Positions 23,249 through 31,735 of a DNA stretch of 41,600 nt are shown piece by piece. The notes below the pieces were generated by a model. The model saw only the letters and a list, made by a program, of their open reading frames with translations. It was not told where the DNA came from and did no database searches. The translations under genes were made by a program, and so were the position numbers. Origin of the DNA: Rubrobacteraceae bacterium. Lineage in GTDB: Bacteria; Actinomycetota; Rubrobacteria; Rubrobacterales; Rubrobacteraceae. Position 1 is the stretch's first letter; each line of letters starts with the position of its first letter. The stretch lies in contig JAIMBO010000011.1 of assembly GCA_023511405.1 (NCBI GenBank), positions 1-41,600 of the forward strand, in the 5' to 3' direction.

Positions 23249-23812
23249 ATGGACGGCGTTCCGAAGCCGGGCCGGATCCTCGTCTCCTCCGAAGCGATAG
23301 ACCGCAGGCTCGGGGAGCTCGGCGCCCGCATCACCTCTGACTACCGCGAGAGGAACCCCCTGCTCCTCGTCGGCATCCTGCGCGGGGCGTTCGTGGTGCT
23401 GAGCGACCTGATCCGACGCCTCGAGATCCCCTGCGAGGTGGACTTCATGGAGGTCTCCTCCTACGGGACGGGCACCTCCTCCAGCGGGGTGGTGCGCATC
23501 CTCAAAGACCTCGAAGAGGATATAACCGGCCGGCACGTGCTCATCGTGGAGGACATAATCGACACGGGGCTGACCCTCTCCTACCTGAAAAGATCGCTGC
23601 TTGCGCGCAACCCGGCGTCTTTGGAGATCTTTGCGCTTCTCAGCAAGCCGAGCCGCAGGAGGGTTGAGATAGAGGTGAAGTACCTGGGCTTTGAGGTGCC
23701 GGACGAGTTCGTCGTCGGGTACGGCATAGACTACGCCGGCTACCACCGCAACCTCCCCGACATCCACGCCCTTGACAGCCCCGGAGAACGGGCTGTACAA
23801 TCCACGAGTTAA
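23249..23812 (+). CDS. hpt: Hypoxanthine phosphoribosyltransferase
   Basis: Salvages hypoxanthine (and probably guanine) to IMP/GMP using PRPP. 187 residues. The PRPP-binding loop is VLIVEDIIDTGLTLSYL; GILRGAFVVLSDLIRR and MEVSSYGTG are typical of bacterial HPRT. It starts 4 nt after adenine deaminase, placing the salvage branch next to the adenine-to-hypoxanthine step. Its 3' end carries the -35 and -10 boxes of the next promoter. Might be named hprT in some genomes. Confidence 0.95.
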   Translation: MDGVPKPGRILVSSEAIDRRLGELGARITSDYRERNPLLLVGILRGAFVVLSDLIRRLEIPCEVDFMEVSSYGTGTSSSGVVRILKDLEEDITGRHVLIVEDIIDTGLTLSYLKRSLLARNPASLEIFALLSKPSRRRVEIEVKYLGFEVPDEFVVGYGIDYAGYHRNLPDIHALDSPGERAVQSTS

Positions 23813-23835
23813 AATTTACAATCCGCTTTGCGGAA
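23772..23835 (+). promoter_or_regulatory. Promoter and IclR-type operator of the xanthine dehydrogenase operon
   Basis: Consensus -35 TTGACA (23772-23777), 18-nt spacer, TACAAT (23796-23801), partly inside the end of hpt. The palindrome TCCGC-TTT-GCGGA lies at 23822-23834, starting 21 nt after the -10 box, just downstream of the expected start point. The same architecture occurs at 31652-31714. A roadblock or open-complex repressor is the likely mode. Confidence 0.75.
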
Positions 23836-23922
23836 AGTGAGGAGAGAGGAAAAGGCGCGCCGCGCAGGCGATCACCTAGCCTTATCTCCCTGAAGTAGCG
23901 AGAGACGTGAAAGGGGAGAGGG

Positions 23923-24798
23923 TTGGAGTTTCTGCAACCGGCTACCTGGCACGAGGCTCTGGAGGCCAGGGCTGAACACCCCGAAGCGAGGCCCATCTTC
24001 GGTGGCACGGACGTGATGGTCGAGCTCAACTTCGACCGGGACCGGCCCGGGGCGCTCCTGGATCTCACGCGCATTCCGGAGCTTTCGGAGTGGGGTGAGG
24101 AGGATGGCATGGTGAGGATCGGGGCGGGGGTTAGCTACGCCCGGATCATAGAGGAGGTGGGGGGCAGGCTCCCCGCCCTGGCCATGGCTTCCAGGACGGT
24201 CGGCTCGCCCCAGATCCGCAACCGGGGCACCGTCGGGGGGAACCTGGGGACGTCTTCTCCGGCGGGCGACTCTCTGCCGCCGCTGTATGCGGCCGGTGCG
24301 GAGGTGGAAGTCTGCTCGGTGAGGGGGGTGAGGCGGGTTTCGGTCGAGGAGTTCGTGAGGGGGCCCAAGCGCAACGCGCTCGCGGGGGACGAGCTGATCT
24401 CTGCGGTCGTGGTCCCGGTGGCCCGGGGGCCGGAGCAGTTCTCCAAGATCGGGACGAGGAACGCGATGGTCATCGCGGTCTGCTCGCTCGCCGTCTCGCT
24501 CGACGTGGAGCGCAGGAAGGTGCGGGCGTGCATCGGCTCTGCGGGTCCCACCCCCATCCGGGCACGCGAAGCCGAGGGCTTCATCGAGGGGGTGCTCGAC
24601 GAGGAAGGACTCTGGGAGAGCCGGGGCGAGATAGGGGAGGAGGCACTCGGCCGGTTCGCGGAGCTCGTGCGAGAAGCGGCGCGGCCCATAGACGACGTCC
24701 GCTCGACGGCGGAGTACCGCCGGCACGCGGTCGGGGTTCTGGCCCGCAGGGAGCTCGCGTGGGTCTGGCAGGAGTACCGGGGAGGTGAGGCCAGGTGA
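23923..24798 (+). CDS. Xanthine dehydrogenase FAD-binding subunit
   Basis: Medium subunit of a CoxLMS-type molybdenum hydroxylase, passing electrons from the Fe-S clusters to NAD+. 291 residues with the FAD motifs IFGGTDVMVEL and RNRGTVGGNLGTSSPAGD. C-terminal domain with CIGSAGPTPIRA is typical of CoxM/XdhB. It begins at TTG 23923 after GGGGAGAGGG, and ends overlapping the GTG of the 2Fe-2S subunit by 4 nt. Together with the next genes it should oxidise hypoxanthine and xanthine to urate. Confidence 0.95.
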   Translation: MEFLQPATWHEALEARAEHPEARPIFGGTDVMVELNFDRDRPGALLDLTRIPELSEWGEEDGMVRIGAGVSYARIIEEVGGRLPALAMASRTVGSPQIRNRGTVGGNLGTSSPAGDSLPPLYAAGAEVEVCSVRGVRRVSVEEFVRGPKRNALAGDELISAVVVPVARGPEQFSKIGTRNAMVIAVCSLAVSLDVERRKVRACIGSAGPTPIRAREAEGFIEGVLDEEGLWESRGEIGEEALGRFAELVREAARPIDDVRSTAEYRRHAVGVLARRELAWVWQEYRGGEAR

Positions 24799-25262
24799 GG
24801 CTGCGTCTGGAGGTCAACGGGGAGGTACGCGAGGTCGAGGGCGTCTGGGAGGGGGAGAGCCTTCTGTACGTCCTGCGCGAGCGCCTCGGGCTCTACGGTT
24901 CCAAGAACGCCTGCGAGCAGGGCGAGTGCGGCTCGTGCTCGGTCTACCTCGACGGGGTGCTGGTGTGCTCGTGCCTGGTCGCTGCTGGTCAGGCCGAAGG
25001 CAGGGAGGTCGTCACCGTCGAGGGGCTCGCGGAGGGGGACGGGCTGCACCCCGTGCAGGAGGCCTTCGTCGAGGCCGGGGCGGTGCAGTGCGGGTTCTGC
25101 ACGCCCGGGTTCGTCGTGGCCACCCACGACCTGCTCTCGCGCAACCCCGAGCCCACGGACGCCGAGATCCGGGAGGCCCTGGCGGGCAACCTCTGCCGCT
25201 GCACCGGCTACGAGAAGATCCTCGACGCCGTCCGCCGCGCCGCGGAGAGAGTCCGGGTGTGA
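24795..25262 (+). CDS. Xanthine dehydrogenase 2Fe-2S subunit
   Basis: Small subunit, 155 residues. The plant-type ferredoxin cluster is in CEQGECGSCSVYLDG with a fourth Cys soon after (VCSC), and the second cluster in QCGFCTPGF plus LCRCTGYEKI. All eight ligand Cys are present. GTG start shares GTGA with the stop of the FAD subunit, and its own stop overlaps the ATG of the deaminase gene. Confidence 0.96.
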   Translation: MRLRLEVNGEVREVEGVWEGESLLYVLRERLGLYGSKNACEQGECGSCSVYLDGVLVCSCLVAAGQAEGREVVTVEGLAEGDGLHPVQEAFVEAGAVQCGFCTPGFVVATHDLLSRNPEPTDAEIREALAGNLCRCTGYEKILDAVRRAAERVRV

Positions 25263-26641
25263 TGGCCGGAAGGCTCGTCATCGAGGGGTGCGCCATCGCC
25301 GCGGTGGGCGCGGAGGGTGCCGAGCACGCCCGCGGGCACCTCGTGATAGAGGACGGACGCATCGCCGCGGTCGGCGAGGGGCCCGTCCCCGGGAGGTTGC
25401 GGGAGGGGGCGCGGGTGGTGGATGGTCGGGGTCGTCTGGCCACACCAGCGCTCGTCAACTGCCACCACCACCTCTACCAGTGGGCGACGCGTGGGATGGC
25501 CCAGCAGGAGGACCTCTTCGGGTGGCTCTCAGGGCTCTATCCCCTCTGGGCCTGCATCGACGAGGAGGTGGAGCACGCGGCCGCTTCGGCCGGGCTTACG
25601 GCGCTCGCGCTCTCCGGGTGCGCGACCACGACCGACCACCACTACGTCTTCCCGCGCGGGGCGGGTGATCTCTTCGCCGCCGAGGTGGAGGCGGCGAGGG
25701 AGGTGGGATTGCGATTCCATCCCACCCGGGGATCGATGGACCTCGGGGAGTCGCGGGGCGGGCTGCCCCCGGACGGGGTGGTGGAGGATCTGGAGGAGAT
25801 CCTCGCGGCGAGCGAGGAGGCGGTGGACCGCTACCACGATCCCTCGCCGGGTTCGATGCTGCGCGTCGCGCTCGCCCCCTGCTCGCCCTTCTCCGTCACG
25901 CGTGAGCTCATGGCCGAGAGCGCCAGGCTCGCGCGCGAGAAAGGGGTCAGGCTGCACACCCACCTCGCCGAGACCGTCGACGAAGAAGAGTACTGCCGGG
26001 AGCGCTACGGCGTGCGGCCCGCGGAGTATCTGGAGGAACTCGGCTGGATCTCCGACGACGTCTGGCTCGCCCACTGCGTCCACCTCGATGGCGGGGAGGT
26101 GCGGCGCTTCGGGCGGGCGGGGACCGGCGTCGCGCACTGCCCCTCGTCCAACGGCAGGCTCGGGGCCGGGATAGCGCCGGTCGCGGAGATGCTCGGGGCC
26201 GGGGTGCCGGTCGGTCTCGGGGTGGACGGGGCTGCCTCCAACGAGGCCGGGGAGCTCGCGGGCGAGATGCGGCAGGCGCTCCTTCTGGCGCGGCTCGAGG
26301 GAGGTCCCGGGGCGCTCACGGCCCGGCAGGCGCTCGAGCTCGCCACGCTGGGCGGGGCGCGGTGCCTGGGGAGGGAGGACGAGATAGGCTCGCTCGAGCC
26401 CGGCAAGCTCGCCGACGTCGCGCTCTGGAGGCTCGACGATCTGTGGCACGCCGGGGTCGAGGATCCCGTCGCCGCGCTCGTCTTCGGACGCACCCCGCGC
26501 GTCGAGACGCTCTTCGTCGGCGGGCGGACGGTGGTCGAGGGCGGGGAGATCACGACCGTCGATGAAGAAGAGGTGGCGAATGAGCTCTCCGCGGCGGGCC
26601 GCAGGCTCGCCGCGAGGTTCGAGGAGGTTCGAGGGAGATGA
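25262..26641 (+). CDS. 8-oxoguanine deaminase-like amidohydrolase
   Basis: A 459-residue member of the guanine deaminase / AtzA-TrzN amidohydrolase group. The metal site reads VNCHHHLYQWATRG, then HLAETVDEE, LAHCVHLDG and GVDGAASNEAGE. NCHHHLYQ with Gln and the following aromatic residue is characteristic of 8-oxoguanine deaminases rather than classical guanine deaminases. The product of 8-oxoguanine would be urate, the same as from xanthine dehydrogenase, which fits its place between the 2Fe-2S and Mo subunits. ATG 25262 overlaps the preceding stop; its own stop overlaps the next ATG (ATGA). Guanine or isoxanthopterin deamination are alternatives. Confidence 0.85.
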   Translation: MAGRLVIEGCAIAAVGAEGAEHARGHLVIEDGRIAAVGEGPVPGRLREGARVVDGRGRLATPALVNCHHHLYQWATRGMAQQEDLFGWLSGLYPLWACIDEEVEHAAASAGLTALALSGCATTTDHHYVFPRGAGDLFAAEVEAAREVGLRFHPTRGSMDLGESRGGLPPDGVVEDLEEILAASEEAVDRYHDPSPGSMLRVALAPCSPFSVTRELMAESARLAREKGVRLHTHLAETVDEEEYCRERYGVRPAEYLEELGWISDDVWLAHCVHLDGGEVRRFGRAGTGVAHCPSSNGRLGAGIAPVAEMLGAGVPVGLGVDGAASNEAGELAGEMRQALLLARLEGGPGALTARQALELATLGGARCLGREDEIGSLEPGKLADVALWRLDDLWHAGVEDPVAALVFGRTPRVETLFVGGRTVVEGGEITTVDEEEVANELSAAGRRLAARFEEVRGR

Positions 26642-28956
26642 CGCTTCAGAGTGCAGTTCCGGTCCGGACGCGTCCTCAGGTTCCCGGGAAGATCGGGCAG
26701 AGCACCACCCGCTCCGACGGCGTCCCGAAGGTGAAGGGGGAGTTCGAGTACTCCTCGGATCTGTGGATGGAGGGGATGCTGTGGGGTGCGACGCTGAGGA
26801 GCCCGCATCCCTCCGCCATCATCCGCTCGGTGGATACCTCCGCGGCCGAGGCGGTGCCGGGCGTCTACGCCGTTCTGACCCACGAGGACGTACCCGGCAG
26901 GAAGGTCTACGGGATGGAGGTTCCCGACCAGCCGGTCCTCGCCTGGGAGAGGGTGCGGTATGTCGGGGAGCCGGTCGCGCTCGTCGCCGCCGACCACCCC
27001 GAGACCGCCCGGAGGGCGCTGGAGAAGATAGAGGTCGACTACGAGGTCCTCGAGCCCCTCACCGACGCGGAGGAGGCGCTGCGGGAGGACGCGCCGAAGC
27101 TTCATCCCTCGGGCAATCTGCTCAAGCACGTCCACATCGTCCACGGCGACGTCGAGAAGGCCGCCTCCGAGGCCGAGGTCGTGGTCGAGGGGGAGTACGA
27201 GGTCGGGATGCAGGACCAGGCGTTCCTGGGGCCCGAGTCCGGGCTCGCGGTCCCCGACGGACAGGGAGGGGTGGACCTCTACGTCTCCACCCAGTGGCTG
27301 CACATAGACCAGAAGCAGATCTGCGAGTCGCTCGGGCTCCCGCCGGAGCGGGTGCGCCTGACGCTCTCGGGGGTCGGCGGGGCGTTCGGGGGCCGGGAGG
27401 ACCTCTCGATGCAGATCCACGCGTGTCTGCTCGCGCTCGAGACCGGGCGCCCGGTGAAGATGGTCTACAACCGGGAGGAGTCCTTCTACGGACACGTCCA
27501 CCGCCATCCCTGCCGGATGCGCTACGAGCACGGGGCGAAGAAGGACGGCACCCTCCTCTACGTGAAGGCCCGCATCGTCCTCGACGGCGGGGCCTACGCC
27601 TCGAGCTCGAACGCGGTGTGCCTGAACGCCGGCACCTTCGCCTGCGGTCCCTACCGGGTGCCGAACGCCCTGGTCGACAGCTACATGCTCTACACCAACA
27701 ACCCGCCGTGCGGCGCTATGCGGGGCTTCGGGGCCGTGCAGGTCTGCTTCGCGTACGAGGCGCAGATGGACAGGCTCGCCAAAAAGCTCGGCATGGACCC
27801 GGTCGAGCTCAGGATCAAGAACGCCATCGAGCCCGGCGACCGCTTCCCGTTCGGGCAGGAGGTCCCCTACCCGGCGCCGGTCGCGGAGATCCTCAGGCGG
27901 GTGAAGGAGATGCCCCTGCCGGAGGAGAAGGAGTTTGCGGGCCGGGATGTACGCGAGCTCCCCGGCGGGGTCTCCAACGTCACCCACGGGGAGGGCGTCG
28001 TTCGGGGCGTGGGGTACGCGGTCGGGTTCAAGAACATCGGGTTCTCGGCGGGCTTCGACGACTACTCCACGGCGCGCGTCACCCTCGCCGCGGAGGACGG
28101 AGAGCCGCTGGCGCGGGTGCACACCGCCGCGGCCGAGGTCGGACAGGGGCTCGTGACGGTGGAGGCCCAGATCGCGCGCACCGAGCTCGGGGTGGAGCGG
28201 GTGGAGGTCATGAACGCCGACACGAGCGTGGGCTCGGCGGGCTCCTCTTCGGCCTCCCGGCAGACCTACGTGACGGGATCTGCGGTGAAGCTGGCGTGCG
28301 AGGCGGTCAGAAAACGCCTCTTCGAGCGGGCGGCGGCGGAGCTCGGGGAGGATCCGGAGTGCCTCGCGCTCGAGGACGGCTGGGTCGTGCGCGACGGGGA
28401 GGCGCTCGTCCCGGTCGCAGACCTCCTCGAAGGGGAGGAGATCGAGGAGACCGTCGAGTACCACCACCGTCCGACCGAGCCGCTGGACGAGCGGGGGCAG
28501 GGGGACGCCCACCTGCAGTTCGCCTTCGCCGCCCACCGGGCGGTCGTGGAGGTCGACACCGAGCTCGGGCTGGTGCGGGTCGTCGAGATCGCGACCGCCC
28601 AGGACGTGGGTAAGGCCATAAACCCGCAGGCGGTCGAGGGCCAGATCGAGGGCGGGGTGGCCCAGGGGCTGGGGCTCGCGCTCCTGGAGGAGATCCAGGT
28701 GAAGGAAGGAAGGATCCAGAACGCCTCCTTCACCGACTACCTGCTCCCGACGATCCTGGACATGCCTCCGGTACGCTCGGAGATCCTCGAGCTCGCGGAC
28801 CCGGAGGCCCCCTACGGCCTCAAAGGCGTCGGCGAGCCGCCGACGATCTCCTCGACCGCGGCGATAGTCGCCGCGCTGCGCGACGCGACCGGGCGGGAGC
28901 TCACCCGCGTGCCGGTGCGCCCCGAGCACATCGTCGGTGAGAAGAGCGGGTCCTGA
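26638..28956 (+). CDS. Xanthine dehydrogenase molybdopterin-binding subunit
   Basis: Large catalytic subunit, 772 residues, carrying the molybdopterin cytosine dinucleotide-type cofactor. Motifs: GVGGAFGGRED (Moco site), GAMRGFGAVQVCFAYE (Arg for substrate orientation) and KGVGEPPTISSTAAI with the catalytic Glu. DAEEALREDAPKLHPSGN and the N-terminal domain are normal for XdhA/CoxL. Coupled by ATGA to the deaminase gene. Hydroxylates hypoxanthine and xanthine; related enzymes act on nicotinate or aldehydes, but the surrounding purine genes make xanthine by far the likeliest. Confidence 0.95.
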   Translation: MTLQSAVPVRTRPQVPGKIGQSTTRSDGVPKVKGEFEYSSDLWMEGMLWGATLRSPHPSAIIRSVDTSAAEAVPGVYAVLTHEDVPGRKVYGMEVPDQPVLAWERVRYVGEPVALVAADHPETARRALEKIEVDYEVLEPLTDAEEALREDAPKLHPSGNLLKHVHIVHGDVEKAASEAEVVVEGEYEVGMQDQAFLGPESGLAVPDGQGGVDLYVSTQWLHIDQKQICESLGLPPERVRLTLSGVGGAFGGREDLSMQIHACLLALETGRPVKMVYNREESFYGHVHRHPCRMRYEHGAKKDGTLLYVKARIVLDGGAYASSSNAVCLNAGTFACGPYRVPNALVDSYMLYTNNPPCGAMRGFGAVQVCFAYEAQMDRLAKKLGMDPVELRIKNAIEPGDRFPFGQEVPYPAPVAEILRRVKEMPLPEEKEFAGRDVRELPGGVSNVTHGEGVVRGVGYAVGFKNIGFSAGFDDYSTARVTLAAEDGEPLARVHTAAAEVGQGLVTVEAQIARTELGVERVEVMNADTSVGSAGSSSASRQTYVTGSAVKLACEAVRKRLFERAAAELGEDPECLALEDGWVVRDGEALVPVADLLEGEEIEETVEYHHRPTEPLDERGQGDAHLQFAFAAHRAVVEVDTELGLVRVVEIATAQDVGKAINPQAVEGQIEGGVAQGLGLALLEEIQVKEGRIQNASFTDYLLPTILDMPPVRSEILELADPEAPYGLKGVGEPPTISSTAAIVAALRDATGRELTRVPVRPEHIVGEKSGS

Positions 28957-28983
28957 TGGCGGAATGTGCGGGAGGAGGTGATA

Positions 28984-29073
28984 GTGGCGTCGCACGACAC
29001 CGGCAGGAGATCCATCGTAGAGAAGCAGGGGGAGGGCGGGGGTCCTCCTGAGGATACCCCGGAAGAAGGGTGA
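28984..29073 (+). CDS. Possible small protein, 29 aa, in the xdh-permease gap
   Basis: GTG 28984 to TGA 29071-29073 encodes a hydrophilic peptide, MASHDTGRRSIVEKQ followed by a Gly/Pro/Glu-rich tail. It is preceded by GGAGGAGG (28971-28978), stronger than most ribosome sites here, at suitable spacing. GTG 28978 in the same frame is less likely. It fills most of the 138-nt gap between the Mo subunit and the permease fusion, inside the operon. No relative is known to me, so this may be chance. Confidence 0.35.
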   Translation: MASHDTGRRSIVEKQGEGGGPPEDTPEEG

Positions 29074-29094
29074 GAGAGGGAAAGGGAGACAAAG

Positions 29095-31074
29095 ATGTCT
29101 GAGACTACGGCCGGGCGCACCCGCGTCCGCCATCCCGTGGACGAGGTACTGCCCGCGGGCAAGCTCGCGGTCTACGGTTTTCAGCACGTGCTGGCGTTCT
29201 ACGCCGGGGCGGTCATCGTCCCGATACTGCTCGCCGGGGCGATAGGGCTGAGCAAGGAGCACCTCGTCTACCTGATAAGCGCCGACCTCTTCACGTGCGG
29301 GATAGCCTCGATCATCCAGTCGGTCGGGTTCTGGGAGGTCGGGGTGCGGCTGCCGCTGCTGCAGGGGGTGACCTTCACCGCCGTCGCCCCGATGATCGCC
29401 ATCGGCAAGGCCAACGGCGGCGGAGTGAAGGGGTTGCTGGTGATCTACGGTTCGATCATCGTCGCCGGCATCTTCACCTTCCTGCTCGCCCCGTACTTCA
29501 GCCGCATCATCCGCTTCTTCCCCCCGGTGGTGACGGGCACCGTGATCACCGTGATCGGGGTGACGCTCGTGCCGGTGGCGATCCAGGACGCCGGGGGCGG
29601 GGACCCGAGCGCCCCGAGCTTCGGGAGCCTGCAGAACATCACGCTCGCCCTCTTCGTGCTCGTCCTCATCCTCGTCCTCTACCGGGTCTTCCGGGACCGC
29701 TTCCTGAGCACGATAGCCGTCCTGATCGGGCTGGCGGTGGGCACCGCGGTCTCGGCGGCGCTCGGGGTGGCGGACTTCGGCCAGGTCTCGAAGTCCGCCT
29801 GGCTCGGGGTGACGACCCCGTTCCACTACGGGCTGCCGCACTTCCAGATCGCCGCGATAATCTCGATGGTGATCGTCATGCTCATCACCATGATCGAGAC
29901 GACCGGCGACACCTTCGCGACCGGCGAGATCGTCGGTAAGCGCCTCGGACCCAGGGACATCGCCCGCGCGCTGCGGGCCGACGGGCTCTCGACGCTCATC
30001 GGCGGCATCCTGAACTCCTTCCCCTACACCTGCTTCGCGGAGAACATCGGGCTGGTCCGGCTGACGGCGGTCAAGAGCCGGTGGGTCGTGGCCTCGGCGG
30101 GGGGTATCATGATCCTGCTCGGGCTCTTCCCCAAGCTCGCCGCGATCGTCGCCTCGATCCCCACGCCGGTCATCGGCGGGGCGGCTCTCGCGCTCTTCGG
30201 CACCGTGGCGGCGATAGGCATCCAGACGCTGCAGCGGGTCGACTTCAGCCGCACCAGCAACGTGCTCATCGTCGCGGTGAGCATCGGCTTCGCCCTGACC
30301 CCGGTGGTCTTCCCCCAATTCTTCCAGCACTTCCCCTCCTCGTTCCAGGTGGTGCTCGGGAGCGGCATCACGCTCGGGAGCATCTGCGCTTTCGTCCTGA
30401 ACTTCGTCTTCAACGTGATTGGTGGAGGCGAAGGCCGCGAGGCCGCAGGCTCACGGCAGGGGAGGCTCACCCTCGAGGAGGTCAACCGGATGAGCCGGGA
30501 GGAATTCGTCGGGCGTTTCGGCCGTCTCTTCGAGGGGGGGCGCTGGGTCGCGGAGGAGGCCTACGACCGCCGGCCGTTCGCGAGCGTCTACGAGCTGCGC
30601 ACCGCCTTCCAGGACGTCCTGCTCGAGGCCGACCCCGAGCGCCAGCTCGCCCTCATCCGCTCCTACCCGCCGCTCGGCGTAATAGACCTCTCCGACGAGG
30701 CGCTCGCCGAGGAACTGGGGCTCACCCCATCGGAGTACGAGGTGCTCACCAGCGCCGCCTCCGGCGGGGTGCTCGGACCGGAGTCGCTGCGCGACCGCGC
30801 CGCGGCAGGCCTCGACACCCTCAGCCCGGAGGAGTACGATGAATTCCTGCGTCTCAACCGGGCCTACCGGGAGAAGTTCGGCTTCCCTCTGGTGATCGCG
30901 CTGCGCGAGCGCGAAAGCAAGCAGGAGGTGCTCGAGGCTGGCCGGGCGCGCCTGGCGAACTCCCCGGCACAGGAGAGGATGGCGGCGATGGTCGAGATCG
31001 CCAAGATCGCCGGCTACCGGCTGGAGGACATCGTGGAGGAATCCGGCGGCGTGACGGTCGGGAGCGAAAGTTGA
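29095..31074 (+). CDS. NCS2 purine permease fused to a degenerate OHCU decarboxylase domain
   Basis: A 659-residue fusion. Residues 1 to about 445 are an NCS2/uracil-xanthine permease of about 14 helices, with QSVGFWEVGVRLPLLQG, the substrate-site ETTGDTFATGE and NSFPYTCFAENIGLVRLT. Residues 457-655 are a UraD-like (OHCU decarboxylase) domain: LEEVNRMSREEFVGRFG and EFLRLNRAYREKFGFPLVIAL. In this domain the catalytic His of HPE is Tyr524 (LIRSYPPLG) and the catalytic Glu of the S-x-x-E-Q motif is Asp567 (SLRDR), with about 26 extra residues between them. It is therefore probably non-catalytic, perhaps a scaffold or sensor. ATG after GGGAGACAAAG. Followed by the deaminase with a TTGA overlap. 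Confidence 0.92.
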   Translation: MSETTAGRTRVRHPVDEVLPAGKLAVYGFQHVLAFYAGAVIVPILLAGAIGLSKEHLVYLISADLFTCGIASIIQSVGFWEVGVRLPLLQGVTFTAVAPMIAIGKANGGGVKGLLVIYGSIIVAGIFTFLLAPYFSRIIRFFPPVVTGTVITVIGVTLVPVAIQDAGGGDPSAPSFGSLQNITLALFVLVLILVLYRVFRDRFLSTIAVLIGLAVGTAVSAALGVADFGQVSKSAWLGVTTPFHYGLPHFQIAAIISMVIVMLITMIETTGDTFATGEIVGKRLGPRDIARALRADGLSTLIGGILNSFPYTCFAENIGLVRLTAVKSRWVVASAGGIMILLGLFPKLAAIVASIPTPVIGGAALALFGTVAAIGIQTLQRVDFSRTSNVLIVAVSIGFALTPVVFPQFFQHFPSSFQVVLGSGITLGSICAFVLNFVFNVIGGGEGREAAGSRQGRLTLEEVNRMSREEFVGRFGRLFEGGRWVAEEAYDRRPFASVYELRTAFQDVLLEADPERQLALIRSYPPLGVIDLSDEALAEELGLTPSEYEVLTSAASGGVLGPESLRDRAAAGLDTLSPEEYDEFLRLNRAYREKFGFPLVIALRERESKQEVLEAGRARLANSPAQERMAAMVEIAKIAGYRLEDIVEESGGVTVGSES

Positions 31075-31640
31075 GCCTGCCGGCGGTCACCATCGAGCTG
31101 CCGGAATGGATGGAGGAGGCCGCTCCCGGCGGCCTCCTCTGCCCGACCCGCGAGGACCGGATGCGCTTCGTCGTGGCCCTCGCCCGGGAGAACGTCCACC
31201 AGAAGACCGGCGGACCGTTCGGCGCGGCCGTCTTCGACCGGGATTCCGGCCGGCTCATAGCCCCCGGTGTCAACCTGGTCTACACCGCGAACCTCTCCTG
31301 CGCCCACGCGGAGATCGTCGCCCTCTCGGTCGCCCAGAGGATCCTCGGCAGCTTCGACCTGGGCGAGGGCGGCTCCCTCGAGCTCGTCACCAGCACCGAG
31401 CCGTGCGCCATGTGCTTCGGCGGCGTGATCTGGTCCGGCGTCAAGAGCCTCGTCTGCGGCGCCCGCGAACAAGACGCCCGCGCCATAGGCTTCGACGAAG
31501 GCCCCAAGGTCCCCGACTGGCCCGAAGAACTCTCCCGCCGCGGGATCTCCATCGCCCGCGACGTCTGCCGCGCGGAGGCCGCTTCGGTCCTTGAAGAGTA
31601 CGCAGAGAACGGCGGCGTGATCTACAACGCCCGCCGGTGA
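31071..31640 (+). CDS. Guanine deaminase, cytidine deaminase-fold type
   Basis: A 189-residue zinc deaminase of the CDA/GuaD/TadA fold. The zinc and proton-shuttle motif is CAHAEIVALS (HAE) and the second is PCAMCFGGVIWSG (PCxxC). GGPFGAAVFDR is the usual N-terminal strand. In a purine-degradation operon the likely reaction is guanine to xanthine, as for B. subtilis GuaD; adenosine deamination of tRNA is less likely given the context. It starts at TTG 31071, sharing TTGA with the stop of the permease fusion. It is the last gene before a new promoter. Confidence 0.88.
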   Translation: MSLPAVTIELPEWMEEAAPGGLLCPTREDRMRFVVALARENVHQKTGGPFGAAVFDRDSGRLIAPGVNLVYTANLSCAHAEIVALSVAQRILGSFDLGEGGSLELVTSTEPCAMCFGGVIWSGVKSLVCGAREQDARAIGFDEGPKVPDWPEELSRRGISIARDVCRAEAASVLEEYAENGGVIYNARR

Positions 31641-31651
31641 CCACCCCACCC

Positions 31652-31715
31652 TTGACAGCATCCCACATCCCGCTGTATAGTCCGTTAAGTAGAATAATCT
31701 ATCCGTATTACGGAA
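31652..31715 (+). promoter_or_regulatory. Promoter and IclR-type operator of the permease-uricase operon
   Basis: TTGACA (31652-31657), 18-nt spacer, TATAGT (31676-31681). The palindrome TCCGT-ATT-ACGGA is at 31702-31714, starting exactly 21 nt after the -10 box, the same spacing as at the xdh promoter. The gene starts at ATG 31736 behind GGAAGGAGGAGAG. Confidence 0.78.
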
Positions 31716-31735
31716 TATTTGGGGAAGGAGGAGAG

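Noticed and set aside
26005-30330. A very long open frame on the minus strand across the xdh and permease genes
   Set aside because: It lies antisense to well-supported enzyme genes, has Arg/Asp/Gly/His-rich low-information sequence and no domain; such frames are expected in GC-rich DNA.
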